DNA of 64,000 nt. Source: Microvirga arsenatis. Its GTDB lineage: Bacteria; Pseudomonadota; Alphaproteobacteria; Rhizobiales; Beijerinckiaceae. The notes below the pieces were generated by a model, which was given only the letters and a program-made list of their open reading frames with translations, did no database searches and was not told the origin of the DNA. The DNA is taken from assembly GCF_009910705.1 (NCBI RefSeq), contig NZ_JAAAXJ010000003.1, positions 62,001-126,000 on the forward strand. The letters are read 5' to 3'. Numbering within the stretch: position 1 is the stretch's first letter; every line of letters starts with the position of its first letter. Positions 13,680 through 22,711 of this stretch are shown here, piece by piece. A program made the translations under genes and the position numbers.

Positions 13680-15194
13680 TCAAAACATCCGCGGCGGGCG
13701 CGGGCGGCGATTGGAACCGGCTCCCCCGCTGTTCGCCTCATCCGAAGCGTCCGCGCGAGGCGCTCCGACGATGATGGCAGCGCCTTCCTGCAGATCGCCG
13801 CGGATGATCTCCGTATAGGCTCCGTCGGTCACGCCGAGGCGGACCGGCACGGGCTGTGGCTTGCCGTCATGGCCCACGCGATAGATCCGCCCGCGCGTTC
13901 CTTCCTCCTGCGTGAGCGGGGCCTGATCGCTGCGGGGCCGCCGCGGCCCTTGGGCGTCCGGCACCGTGCTCCGTCCTTCGTTAGCGGTTTGCTCATCGTG
14001 CGGGCGTGGCCGCCGCCTTGGCGGCTGGCCATCCGGCGTGCCGTCTCCTGCCTCGGCCGCTGCCATCGTGGCGGGACGGAAGCGCAAAGCCGCGTTGGGG
14101 ATGCGCAGCACGTCCTCGCGCTCGTCGGTAATGATCTGGAGATTGGCCGTCATGCCGGGCAGAAGCGCCTGGTCCTGATTTTTGACGCCGATGACGGCCG
14201 TGTAGGTGACCACGTTCTGCACCGTCTGCGCGGCCAAGCGTACCATGCGCACGATGCCTTCGAAGGTGCGGGTCGGATAGGCGTTGACGGTGAAGGTCAC
14301 CCGCTGCCCTTCCTTCAGGCGGCCCACATCCGCCTCGTCGATATTGGCGTAGATGTCGATCTGGCTCAGGTCCTGCGCGATGGTGAACAGGGTGGGAGCT
14401 GAGAGGGAAGCGGCCACCGTTTGCCCCAGCTCGATGTCGCGCTTGACGACGACGCCATCCACGGGAGACTTGATCTCCGTGCGGGCGAGATCGATCTCGA
14501 TGTCCCTGAGCTTCGCCTGGCGCTGGAGAACCGTCGCCTCCGCCGATTTCACGCCGGCTTCCGCGAGAACGAGGTCGGCTTTCAGGCCTGCAGCCTCTGC
14601 CTGGTTGGAGGCGATCTGCGCCTCGGCCGAGGCGAGGTTGGCCCTCTGGATCTCCACCTGCGTCCGCGCCTGCTCCAGCGCTGCCTGCGTGCCGACCGCG
14701 CGGGTGGTGAGCTCGGCCTGGCGCTCGAGATTGCGCTGGGCTTCGTCGAGCTGGGCGCGGGCACGGTCGCGCTGGGCCTTGAGATCCGCGGCCTGCGCCT
14801 CGGCGCGCAGCAGGGAGGAGCGCGCCTTCTCGATCTGCGCGCGCTTAATGTCGAGATCGGCCCTTGCCTGGGCGAGGTCCGCCAGGGCCGCGTCCCGGCG
14901 CGACTTGATCTGCTCCGCGTAGAGGCGGGCGACCACCTGGCCTTCCTTTACGGGCGTATTGTAGTCGGCGAGGATCTCGACCACCTGGCCCGAAAGCTGG
15001 GAGCCGACCAGAACCGTCGTGACCGGGTTGAGCGTGCCGATGGCGCGCACGCTTGCCGTGATCGAGCCGCGATCCACGGTGCCGAGGCGATAGGCCTGAT
15101 CGGAAGCCTGCCCGCCCGTAGGCTTCCACAGGACGAGGCCAGAGGCTCCCGCCACCAGGAGAATGCCGATCAGCCAAACCCAGACGCGCCGCAA
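13680..15194 (-). CDS. MacA-like periplasmic adaptor subunit (HlyD/RND-MFP family)
   Basis: This is a 504-residue membrane-anchored adaptor. An N-terminal helix (about 5-25) leads into a barrel/lipoyl region. A long coiled coil rich in Ala, Gln and Arg follows (about 95-215), and then the second lipoyl half and beta-barrel (DIELGQTV to VTYTAVIGV). The C-terminal third contains an unusual low-complexity insertion rich in Pro and Arg (around residues 385-435) before the last domain, and ends in another Pro/Arg tail. It is expected to link the MacB-like permease to an outer-membrane channel encoded elsewhere. It is the first gene of its operon. Confidence 0.88.
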   Translation of the reverse strand: MRRVWVWLIGILLVAGASGLVLWKPTGGQASDQAYRLGTVDRGSITASVRAIGTLNPVTTVLVGSQLSGQVVEILADYNTPVKEGQVVARLYAEQIKSRRDAALADLAQARADLDIKRAQIEKARSSLLRAEAQAADLKAQRDRARAQLDEAQRNLERQAELTTRAVGTQAALEQARTQVEIQRANLASAEAQIASNQAEAAGLKADLVLAEAGVKSAEATVLQRQAKLRDIEIDLARTEIKSPVDGVVVKRDIELGQTVAASLSAPTLFTIAQDLSQIDIYANIDEADVGRLKEGQRVTFTVNAYPTRTFEGIVRMVRLAAQTVQNVVTYTAVIGVKNQDQALLPGMTANLQIITDEREDVLRIPNAALRFRPATMAAAEAGDGTPDGQPPRRRPRPHDEQTANEGRSTVPDAQGPRRPRSDQAPLTQEEGTRGRIYRVGHDGKPQPVPVRLGVTDGAYTEIIRGDLQEGAAIIVGAPRADASDEANSGGAGSNRRPRPPRMF

Positions 15195-15275
15195 CGAAGA
15201 ACCCTCTGCCAGACAGGGAATGTGATGCGCGCCGATTGTGGCCGATTTTCTATAGCGTTGCGAGTTAACTCTTTG

Positions 15276-16043
15276 TCATGCGGCCGGCTGCGGCCGTGAT
15301 GCGATCAGATTGCGCAGGGTCGTGATGGTGGAGGCATCCGCCACGCCGTCCACGCGCTCGGGCCTGAAATGGCGCTGGAAGGCGGCAACCACCTTTTCCG
15401 TGTCCTCGTCGAAGACGCCGTTGATCCGCACGCCGTAGCCGTACATGGCAAGCATGGCCTGAAGAGCCTCGATGGGCATGCCCTGGTCGCCGCGGGAGAA
15501 GAAGCGGCCGTCGCTCATCGCCGCCGGCGGCACCCAGTGGCCGACTCCAGCCTCGTGCAGCCTTCTCCACGGAAAGCGCTCCCCCGGATCGACCTTGCGG
15601 CCCGGCGCCACGTCGGAATGGCCGAGCACCCGCGTCGCCGGGATGCGCCAGCGGCTGACGATGTCCCTGGCGAGCGCCGCAACGCTGTCGATCTGCACGT
15701 CGGGGAAGGGAGGCAGGCCGCCGGGATGGCCCGGATTCGCGATCTCGATCCCAATGGAGCAGGAATTGATGTCGGTCTCGCCCTCCCAGGAGGACAGGCC
15801 CGCATGCCAGGCGCGGCGCGCCTCGGGCACGAGCTGGAGGATGCGGCCGTCGCCGAACACGAAATAGTGGGCGGAGACCTGCGAGACCGGATTGCACAGC
15901 CATTGCAGCGCTTCGCCCTCGTCCGGCATGCCCGTGTAGTGCAGGACGAGCATGGTGGGGCGCTGGCCGTCCTTGCGCTCCCCGTGATTGGGGGAGGGGA
16001 ACACCTTGTCGGCGGCGGGGCTCTCCGGGGTCAGCGCAGCCAT
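15276..16043 (-). CDS. N-acetylmuramoyl-L-alanine amidase (AmiD-like) with peptidoglycan-binding domain
   Basis: Cleaves the bond between N-acetylmuramic acid and the stem peptide. In 255 residues there is an Amidase_2 domain (about 25-165) with zinc ligands His35, His142 and Asp152 and the motif LGHSDVAPGRKVDPG. A C-terminal PG_binding_1 domain follows (about 186-250). No signal peptide is visible, so it may act on cytosolic anhydro-muropeptides like AmpD or leave by another route. The ATG at 16043 lies 4 bases after the stop of the DnaJ-domain gene with AGGTGA upstream. The longer frame to 16091 overlaps that gene. Confidence 0.9.
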   Translation of the reverse strand: MAALTPESPAADKVFPSPNHGERKDGQRPTMLVLHYTGMPDEGEALQWLCNPVSQVSAHYFVFGDGRILQLVPEARRAWHAGLSSWEGETDINSCSIGIEIANPGHPGGLPPFPDVQIDSVAALARDIVSRWRIPATRVLGHSDVAPGRKVDPGERFPWRRLHEAGVGHWVPPAAMSDGRFFSRGDQGMPIEALQAMLAMYGYGVRINGVFDEDTEKVVAAFQRHFRPERVDGVADASTITTLRNLIASRPQPAA

Positions 16044-16047
16044 GCCG

Positions 16048-16773
16048 TCACCTGAGGTTCCGTTCGGCGGCAATGCGCTCCCAGGCGGCATTGATGGCAG
16101 CGAGCCGCTCGGTGGCGATCTTCACGGCCTCCGGGGGCAGGCCGCGGGCGATCTCCCGGTCGGGGTGGTTCTCGGCGACAAGCCGGCGATAATGCCGCTT
16201 CAACTCGTCGTCGCTCATGCTGCGGTCGGCCTTGAGAATGAGATACGGATCGTCCCTGCGCTTCACGTGCCGGGCGGCAATGCGCTCGAACTCCACGTCG
16301 GGGAAAGCGAAGATCGTCGCCACATCCTTCAGATAGGCATACTCCGCTTCGTGGACCGCCTCGTCCGCCTTGGCGATGTGGAAGAGGCCGTCGAGCACGT
16401 CCTCGAGGAGGGCAGGCTCCTCCTTGAACTCCTCGTAGATCTGGCGGGCATAGGCCTCGAACCCGTCCGTCGTCTGCATGGCCAGGTTGAACAGGCGCTC
16501 GACCTTGTCGTGCTCGCTGTCGGGCACCTCGACGACCTGCTCGAAGGCGCGCACCTCCACGTCGACGACCACCCCGTCGGCCTTGGCCATCTTGGCGGCA
16601 AGCGCCACCAGGCCCATGGTGAAGAGCACGTCCCGCGGAGGCTTCCCGAAAGGCGCTCCTTCGCGGTCGACGAGAACGTGGCCGGCTACTCCGCCCAGGA
16701 GCGCACCGATCGGCCCGCCCAACGCGAGCCCGATCCCGGCACCTCCGAGCTTACCCCAAATCGACTGAATCAT
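16048..16773 (-). CDS. DjlA-like membrane-anchored co-chaperone (TerB plus J domain)
   Basis: A 241-residue protein with a Gly-rich hydrophobic N-terminal helix (about 8-34), a helical TerB-like domain (about 48-160) and a C-terminal J domain. The HPD motif at 203-205 is needed to stimulate DnaK ATPase. It likely sits in the inner membrane with the J domain in the cytosol. It is translated just before the amidase, 4 bases apart. DjlA proteins are linked to envelope stress responses in other bacteria, and that context is from the family, not from this sequence. Confidence 0.88.
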   Translation of the reverse strand: MIQSIWGKLGGAGIGLALGGPIGALLGGVAGHVLVDREGAPFGKPPRDVLFTMGLVALAAKMAKADGVVVDVEVRAFEQVVEVPDSEHDKVERLFNLAMQTTDGFEAYARQIYEEFKEEPALLEDVLDGLFHIAKADEAVHEAEYAYLKDVATIFAFPDVEFERIAARHVKRRDDPYLILKADRSMSDDELKRHYRRLVAENHPDREIARGLPPEAVKIATERLAAINAAWERIAAERNLR

Positions 16774-16813
16774 CTTGGATCAAGTCGTACGCTCAAAGGC
16801 GGGCAAAAGGAAA

Positions 16814-16836
16814 GGGGCCGGGACGAGCCCGACCCC
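16814..16836 (-). terminator. Rho-independent terminator of the glycine-zipper lipoprotein gene
   Basis: On the minus strand GGGGTCGGG and CCCGGCCCC form a 9-base stem (one mismatch) around a 5-base loop. The sequence TTTCCTTTT follows. It lies 25 bases after the lipoprotein stop and before the DjlA-like gene. Confidence 0.65.
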
Positions 16837-16860
16837 TCAAATTCGTTCCCGAGGTCCCTA

Positions 16861-17139
16861 TCAGCGGCAATAGACGTTGCCGTAGATGTCCTGATAGGTG
16901 CCGTACGGGCATGCGGGACGGCTGGGGGTGGTCGCCGCGCCGACAACTGCGCCGCCTGCTGCGCCAATGGCCGCACCGGCCAGGGCGCCGCTCGCCCGTC
17001 CTGTCGCCGCTCCGCCGATGGCCGCGCCGGCCAGGCCGCCGATCGCGGCGCCGCCGACTGCACGCTCGCCGGGAGTGTTGCAGGCCGCCATCGAAAGGGT
17101 GAGAGCACCGGCGGCAATGGCTGTCATGATCTTCTTCAT
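16861..17139 (-). CDS. Glycine-zipper lipoprotein (Rick_17kDa/OmpA-glycine-zipper type)
   Basis: A 92-residue protein with a lipoprotein signal peptide ending in LSMAAC; Cys20 would be lipidated. The mature part is almost entirely GxxxG/AxxxG glycine-zipper repeats (about 29-68), followed by a short tail with two Cys residues (CPYGTYQDIYGNVYC). Such proteins insert in or span the outer membrane in alphaproteobacteria. It is monocistronic: a candidate promoter and a terminator at 16814-16836 bracket it. Confidence 0.85.
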   Translation of the reverse strand: MKKIMTAIAAGALTLSMAACNTPGERAVGGAAIGGLAGAAIGGAATGRASGALAGAAIGAAGGAVVGAATTPSRPACPYGTYQDIYGNVYCR

Positions 17140-17182
17140 GGAGGCTTCCCTGTTGTTCAGCGGGCGGTAGGCTGCCCGGTCC

Positions 17183-17211
17183 TGTTTAGCTTGACCTTAC
17201 GCTGTCGCCAA
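17183..17211 (-). promoter_or_regulatory. Candidate promoter of the glycine-zipper lipoprotein
   Basis: On the minus strand TTGGCG (17211-17206), a 17-base spacer and TAAACA (17188-17183) lie about 45 bases upstream of the start codon. The -10 is imperfect. Confidence 0.35.
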
Positions 17212-17352
17212 CTCCCGGGGCGGGAAAGAGTTCCTCAGAGCCCCGACAAGCTGACGAAAAATCCTCACACTTCTCCGAGGCTAGAGCTGCGACACCGAGG
17301 CGGGAAGCTTGGTGTGAAAGCCAGAAGAAACAAAGAAAAAACGGTCGAGTCC

Positions 17353-17367
17353 GAACGAATTCCGAAC
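17353..17367. promoter_or_regulatory. LexA-like box upstream of the lytic transglycosylase
   Basis: GAAC-GAATTCC-GAAC matches the inverse of the alphaproteobacterial GTTC-N7-GTTC operator, 88 bases before the chosen start. The pattern alone is expected about twice by chance in a window this size, and no clear -35/-10 pair is attached, so the call is weak. Confidence 0.25.
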
Positions 17368-17454
17368 ATGATTACGGCATGATGTGCCACATCTTCGCCT
17401 CAATTGGCCGCCACCCAGCGCACCCCTTCGACGGCTGCGAACTGGAGTTACGGT

Positions 17455-18252
17455 TTGACTTTGCATCACTTCCTCAGAACCCTGGCCGTAGCCTCTCTCG
17501 GAGCTGTCGCATTGGTCCTCGCCTCCCAGGCGCGGGCCGAAGGAGAAGCAGGCGACAATCTCATTCCCCCGGATCGTGCGGCGGAACTGGCGGAGGCTGC
17601 GACGGCCGAAGCGGCTGCGGTGGTCGAGGAGGCGAGCGAGGCGCCGGAGGAGAAGAAGTCTACCAAGACTGCCAAGGCTGCTGACAGGAAGAAGGCGGAG
17701 GGTGCCTCGGCCTCGAAGCCCAAGGTCGCCGAACCGGGCGAGCGGATGGCTTCGAAGGCGGCCGAGACCGAACCTGCCCCGCGCGATGCCGCAGGCGACG
17801 AAATCCAGAACCAGACCGCATCCCTGCCGGGACCCGCAGAGATCAAGGCCCGGTTCCGCCAGCCCGATGCAGCGCGCGCCGCTGCGCTGAAGCCGCTGAT
17901 TGCCCGCTATGCCTCGGAAAACGGTCTTCCCTACGAGTTGGCCGATGCCGTCGTGCGGCTTGAGAGCCGCTACAATGCCTCCGCCCGCAACGGCCCGAAC
18001 ATGGGCCTGACGCAGATCAACGTCCGCACCGCCCAATCGCTGGGCTACAGGGGCGGCGCCGCCGGCCTCCTCGATGCGGAGACAAACCTCCGATACGGCC
18101 TCAAATATCTTGCCACGGCCTACAAGCTCGCAGGCGGGGATACCTGCGGCACGATCCTGCGCTACCAGTTCGGCCACCGGGCCCAGACCATGACGGGCGC
18201 CTCCCGTGCCTATTGCGCGAAGGTCAAGGTGATCACGGCCGCCGCGGAATGA
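17455..18252 (+). CDS. Exported lytic transglycosylase (SLT domain)
   Basis: Cuts the glycan strands of peptidoglycan. The protein is 265 residues long. A signal peptide (LRTLAVASLGAVALVLASQARA) is followed by a low-complexity Ala/Glu/Lys linker (about 30-130). The goose-type SLT domain (about 145-260) has the catalytic Glu170 in RLESRYN, then GLTQIN. The TTG at 17455 is chosen as start because GGAG lies 7 bases upstream and the signal peptide begins there. A TTG at 17404 gives 17 extra residues without a ribosome site. TTG 17461 is also possible. It precedes rnpB. Confidence 0.82.
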   Translation: MTLHHFLRTLAVASLGAVALVLASQARAEGEAGDNLIPPDRAAELAEAATAEAAAVVEEASEAPEEKKSTKTAKAADRKKAEGASASKPKVAEPGERMASKAAETEPAPRDAAGDEIQNQTASLPGPAEIKARFRQPDAARAAALKPLIARYASENGLPYELADAVVRLESRYNASARNGPNMGLTQINVRTAQSLGYRGGAAGLLDAETNLRYGLKYLATAYKLAGGDTCGTILRYQFGHRAQTMTGASRAYCAKVKVITAAAE

Positions 18253-18297
18253 GCGGCTGCCCTTGACGTCAGGGCCCTTTTGACACCACATCCCCAC

Positions 18298-18690
<393 letters not shown>

Positions 18691-18818
18691 CCATCTTTCC
18701 ACAGGCCCGAATTGTGCGGAAAGCGTGAGCAAACCTTTGCTCCGCTTACGATTCATTAACCGTAATTGCGTCTCATGGGGCACGCATGCCGAGAGGCCTG
18801 CGCTCCCGCTCCGTTCCG

Positions 18819-18858
18819 TTGACGACCATAATATCCCATGTTATCCCAAACCATCCCG
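18819..18858 (+). promoter_or_regulatory. dcw-cluster promoter with MraZ-type operator repeats
   Basis: TTGACG (18819-18824), a 17-base spacer and TATCCC (18842-18847) form a candidate promoter. It is overlaid by three ATCCC repeats at exactly 10-base intervals (18833, 18843, 18853). On the other strand these read as GGGAT units spaced by 5 bases. Known MraZ operators are TGGGN direct repeats with 5-base spacers upstream of mraZ, so autorepression of the cluster is likely. The leader then contains a GGCGGATC/GATCCGCC hairpin (18946-18966). Confidence 0.65.
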
Positions 18859-19003
18859 TCGACGGTGTCTTCCGAAGGGGGCGTCAAGCACTCAAGAAAT
18901 GCTGGCGTTTCGCTTCTGAAAGTAGCGTCTCCACCGAAAGCGGGTGGCGGATCCTCACGATCCGCCGGGGGGCTGACAATCAGGAGCGTGCGAGCTGCGG
19001 CCA

Positions 19004-19501
19004 ATGAACCGCTTCGTGTCCAATTTCACCAACAAGTTGGATTCGAAGGGTCGCGTCTCGATCCCCGCATCCTTCCGGGCCGTGCTGGCCAAGGATGGAT
19101 TCGAGGGGCTCTACGTGCATCCGGCGCTGGACGCGCCGGCACTGGACGCGGGCGGCAATGTGCTTCTGAACGAGATCGATGCGTTCTTGTCGACGCTGTC
19201 GCCCTATTCGGACGAGCGGGATCAGCTGTCGACGGCGTTGTTCGGGACCAGCGAGATTCTGAAGGTCGATCCGGAAGGGCGTGTCATCCTGACGGATACG
19301 GTAAAAGTGCATGCCGGGATCGGCGATACGGTGACGTTCGTCGGGCTCGGTCACAAGTTCCAGATCTGGGAGCCCGAGCGCTTCCGTGCGCACTTGGAGG
19401 AGGCGCGCACGAAGGTCAGAGACCTGAAGAAAGCCTTGGGAAACCGCATTGTGGAGCCACGATTGGTGCAGAATACCTCACCAGGAGCACGGGAACGATG
19501 A
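19004..19501 (+). CDS. mraZ: Transcriptional regulator MraZ
   Basis: First gene of the division/cell-wall cluster, an AbrB-like DNA-binding protein that represses its own operon in other bacteria. It has 165 residues with two swapped-hairpin MraZ repeats, each carrying the family motif ([10 protein letters not shown] near 12-21 and [10 protein letters not shown] near 88-97). The matching operator repeats lie at 18833-18857. The ATG at 19004 has only a weak ribosome site. The stop overlaps rsmH. Confidence 0.95.
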   Translation: MNRFVSNFTNKLDSKGRVSIPASFRAVLAKDGFEGLYVHPALDAPALDAGGNVLLNEIDAFLSTLSPYSDERDQLSTALFGTSEILKVDPEGRVILTDTVKVHAGIGDTVTFVGLGHKFQIWEPERFRAHLEEARTKVRDLKKALGNRIVEPRLVQNTSPGARER

Positions 19502-20547
19502 TGGGGCGCGGCGACGGCCCAGGAGCCGGAGCCGCTGGCGGACCGCCCCGTCACGTTCCTGTGCTCCTGGCGGAGGTCTGCACGGCACTTGACGTCAGGG
19601 GCGGCGGCGCATTCATCGACGGCACGTTCGGTGCGGGCGGCTACACGCGCGCCGTTCTCGACGCCCATCCGCAGAACAAGGTCGTCGCCATCGACCGCGA
19701 TCCCGATGCGATCGCGGGCGGCGCTGCGCTCGCAGCGAAGTTCAAGAAGCGGCTGATGCTGGTGCCGGGGCGCTTCGGCGATCTCGACGACATCGCCCGC
19801 GCTCAGGGCTTCGAGAGCGTCGACGGCGTCGTGCTCGACATCGGCGTTTCCTCCATGCAGCTCGACCAAGCCGAACGCGGTTTCTCGTTCCGCGCCGAAG
19901 GTCCGCTCGACATGCGCATGGAGAGAGACGGCCCGAGCGCCGCGGATTTCGTGAACGAGTCCAGCGAGGCCGAGCTCGCCGACATCTTCTATCATTACGG
20001 CGAGGAGCGTCGCGCCCGCGCGGTTGCCCGCGCGATCATCGAGGCCCGCCGCCGTCAGCCTTTCGAGACCACGCGGCAGCTCGCCGACCTCGTGGCATCG
20101 CTCATCCGGCAGGAGCCGGGCGGCATCCATCCCGCGACGCGCGTGTTTCAGGCGCTGCGCATCGCCGTCAACGACGAGCTGGGCGAGCTGGTGCGCGCGC
20201 TGCATGCGGCCGAGCGCATCTTGAGGCCCGGCGGGCGCCTGGTGGTGGTTACGTTCCATTCCCTCGAGGACCGGATCGTGAAGCAGTTTTTCGCCGCCCG
20301 CACCGGGCGTGCGCCGGCGGGCTCCCGCCACCTTCCGACCGCGGCCGCTCCCGAGCCGACCTTCGATGCGGTCACCCGCGGTCCCATCGCACCCAGCGAA
20401 GAGGAGATGGCGCGCAATCCGCGGGCCCGCTCGGCGAAGCTGCGGGCCGGCGCGCGCACGGATACGCCGGCGCAGGAGCCGTTGAGCGCCATCACCATGC
20501 TTGCGGAGCTGCCGCAGACCGCCGAGAAAAAGGGAGGGCGCCGGTGA
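19498..20547 (+). CDS. rsmH: 16S rRNA (cytosine(1402)-N4)-methyltransferase
   Basis: Methylates C1402 in the ribosomal P site using SAM. It has 349 residues, a normal length, with the SAM motif [10 protein letters not shown] and the family segments [18 protein letters not shown] and [16 protein letters not shown]. The start ATGATG at 19498 overlaps the mraZ stop. A short Gly/Ala-rich N-terminal stretch ([12 protein letters not shown]) precedes the conserved PVLLAEV. It ends in a GTGA overlap with ftsL. Confidence 0.95.
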   Translation: MMGRGDGPGAGAAGGPPRHVPVLLAEVCTALDVRGGGAFIDGTFGAGGYTRAVLDAHPQNKVVAIDRDPDAIAGGAALAAKFKKRLMLVPGRFGDLDDIARAQGFESVDGVVLDIGVSSMQLDQAERGFSFRAEGPLDMRMERDGPSAADFVNESSEAELADIFYHYGEERRARAVARAIIEARRRQPFETTRQLADLVASLIRQEPGGIHPATRVFQALRIAVNDELGELVRALHAAERILRPGGRLVVVTFHSLEDRIVKQFFAARTGRAPAGSRHLPTAAAPEPTFDAVTRGPIAPSEEEMARNPRARSAKLRAGARTDTPAQEPLSAITMLAELPQTAEKKGGRR

Positions 20548-20939
20548 TCCGACTGCTCCATATCATCGCCATATCCGCCCTCATCGCATCGGCCGGATAC
20601 GCCTACTCGATCAAGTACGAGACGCTCTACTACGTGGAGCAGGTGGCGAAGCTGAAGTCGCAGGTGAGCCGCGAGCGCGAGGCCATCGCCGTGCTGCAGG
20701 CCGAGTGGCAGTATCTCGACCGTCCGGACCGCCTCCAGGAGGCTGCCGACAAGCATCTCGACCTGCAGGCGCTGAAGATCCAGCAGCTTGCGCGCCTCTC
20801 CGATCTTCCGAACCGGCCCTCGCGTGAGGACGAGATCGGCCGCAAGCTGGAAGCGCTCGGCCTGCTCGAGCCGACCTCGACGCCGAAGGACAAGAATTCG
20901 GACGCCCGCACCCCGACGACCCAAACCCCGAAACGGTGA
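20544..20939 (+). CDS. ftsL: Cell division protein FtsL
   Basis: A small bitopic divisome protein of 131 residues with an N-terminal membrane helix (about 3-21) and a periplasmic coiled coil (about 28-70). Sequence conservation in FtsL is low, so the call rests on size, topology and its place between rsmH and ftsI. The start is GTG at 20544, overlapping the rsmH stop. It forms a complex with FtsB and FtsQ in other bacteria and activates FtsWI. Confidence 0.88.
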   Translation: MIRLLHIIAISALIASAGYAYSIKYETLYYVEQVAKLKSQVSREREAIAVLQAEWQYLDRPDRLQEAADKHLDLQALKIQQLARLSDLPNRPSREDEIGRKLEALGLLEPTSTPKDKNSDARTPTTQTPKR

Positions 20940-22711
20940 GCCTCGTGTCGCAAGAGCCCCAAACCGAATGGCAGGGTAAGAAACCGCACCGCAACCCGGG
21001 TGTGCTCGGTCATGCCCGCGAGCTGTTTCGCCTGCGTCACGACAAGAGCACGTCGCGCGTCGGACTCGCCGCCGTGTGCTTCGTCGGCCTGTTCGGCCTG
21101 ATCGGCGGACGTCTCGTCCATCTCGCCGTCACCAGCGAGAACACCAGCGAGGTTCGTCGCGTCACGTCGTCCGAAATCTCCGCCGCGCGTCCCGACATCG
21201 TCGACCGCAACGGCGAGATCCTCGCCACCGACGTGAAGATGGTGTCGGTCTTCGCCGAGCCGCGCAACATCGTCGACAAGGACGAGGCCGTCGAGCTTCT
21301 CACCGCCGTCCTGCCCGATCTCGACGCCACGGAGCTGCGCAACAAGCTCAGCACCAAGAAGGGCTTCGTCTGGGTCAAGCGTGAGATCACACCGCGCCAG
21401 CAGGCCGAGGTGCACCGCCTCGGCATTCCGGGCATTGGCTTCCTGCCGGAGAACAAGCGCGTCTATCCGAATGCGGAGGCTGCCGCCCATGTGCTCGGCT
21501 TCGCCAACGTGGACAACGTAGGCATCGCCGGGATCGAGAAATACATCGACAGCATGGGCCTGCAGGATCTCAACGGCGCAGGCTTCAACATCTCGGCAGC
21601 CGACCTCAAGCCCATCCAGCTCTCCCTCGATCTGCGCGTGCAGCACGCCCTTCGCGACGAGCTCGCCAAGGGCATGGCGAAGTACAAGGCCAAGGCGACG
21701 GCCGGAGCGATCCTGGACGTGAACACGGGCGAGATCATCGCTCTCGTGTCGTTGCCGGATTTCGATCCGAACAACCCGGTCGACGCCCTCGACAAGGACC
21801 GGATCAACCGCATCAATGTCGGCGTGTTCGAGATGGGATCGACCTTCAAGGCGCTCACCGTCGCGATGGCGCTCGATTCCGGCAAGTACAACATCAACTC
21901 GACCTTCGATGCGCGCTCCGGCCTGCGCTACGGCCGCTTCACCATCGGCGACTATCATCCGACGCGGCGCGTCCTCACCACGCCGGAAGTGTTCGTGCAC
22001 TCCTCCAACATCGGCACCGCGCGCATGGCGCTGGGCATCGGCGTCGAAGGCCACAAGGCCTTCCTGCGCAAGATGGGACAGCTCACGCGCCTTGAGACCG
22101 AACTGCCGGAGAGTGCGCTGCCGATCATTCCGCCGCGCTGGGGCGAGCTCAACACCATGACCATCGCCTTCGGCCACGGCCTTGCCGTCGCGCCGCTCCA
22201 GGCGCTCGCGGCCGTGGGCGCGCTGGTGAACGGCGGCGTCATGATCAAGCCGACCTTCCTGAAGCGCACGGAGGAGGAGGCGCGCAAGAACGCCATGCAG
22301 GTGCTCAAGCCGGAGACGAGCGAGGCGATGCGCTACGTGATGCGCCTCAATGCCTCGACGCCGGAAGGCTCTGCCGGCAACGCCTCGATCGCCGGCTTCT
22401 TCGTGGGCGGCAAGACCGGCACGGCCGAGAAGGTGATCAACGGCCGCTACGCCAAGAACAAGAACTTCACCACCTTCACGGCGGTGGTGCCGGCGGACAA
22501 GCCGAAATACGTGTTCCTGACCATCATGGACGAGCCGCAGGCGGTGGAGGGCACCTATGGCTTCTCGACGGCGGGCTGGAACGCTGCCCCCGTGACGGGC
22601 AACATCATCGAGCGCATCGCGCCGCTGCTCGGCGTGCCGCCGCGCTTCGAGCCGCCGCAGCAGCCCTTCCCGCTGATGTCGCGCCTCGGCGCCTGGGGCA
22701 GCAACCGATGA
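20936..22711 (+). CDS. ftsI: Peptidoglycan D,D-transpeptidase FtsI (PBP3)
   Basis: Septal transpeptidase of 591 residues. It has an N-terminal cytoplasmic stretch and a membrane helix (about 40-62), a pedestal domain, and a penicillin-binding domain with the three active-site motifs: Ser302-xx-Lys305 (STFK), Ser356-Ser-Asn (SSN) and Lys493-Thr-Gly (KTG). The start is a GTG at 20936 overlapping the ftsL stop. It is the cognate partner of FtsW encoded at 28096. It overlaps murE by ATGA. Confidence 0.96.
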   Translation: MSLVSQEPQTEWQGKKPHRNPGVLGHARELFRLRHDKSTSRVGLAAVCFVGLFGLIGGRLVHLAVTSENTSEVRRVTSSEISAARPDIVDRNGEILATDVKMVSVFAEPRNIVDKDEAVELLTAVLPDLDATELRNKLSTKKGFVWVKREITPRQQAEVHRLGIPGIGFLPENKRVYPNAEAAAHVLGFANVDNVGIAGIEKYIDSMGLQDLNGAGFNISAADLKPIQLSLDLRVQHALRDELAKGMAKYKAKATAGAILDVNTGEIIALVSLPDFDPNNPVDALDKDRINRINVGVFEMGSTFKALTVAMALDSGKYNINSTFDARSGLRYGRFTIGDYHPTRRVLTTPEVFVHSSNIGTARMALGIGVEGHKAFLRKMGQLTRLETELPESALPIIPPRWGELNTMTIAFGHGLAVAPLQALAAVGALVNGGVMIKPTFLKRTEEEARKNAMQVLKPETSEAMRYVMRLNASTPEGSAGNASIAGFFVGGKTGTAEKVINGRYAKNKNFTTFTAVVPADKPKYVFLTIMDEPQAVEGTYGFSTAGWNAAPVTGNIIERIAPLLGVPPRFEPPQQPFPLMSRLGAWGSNR

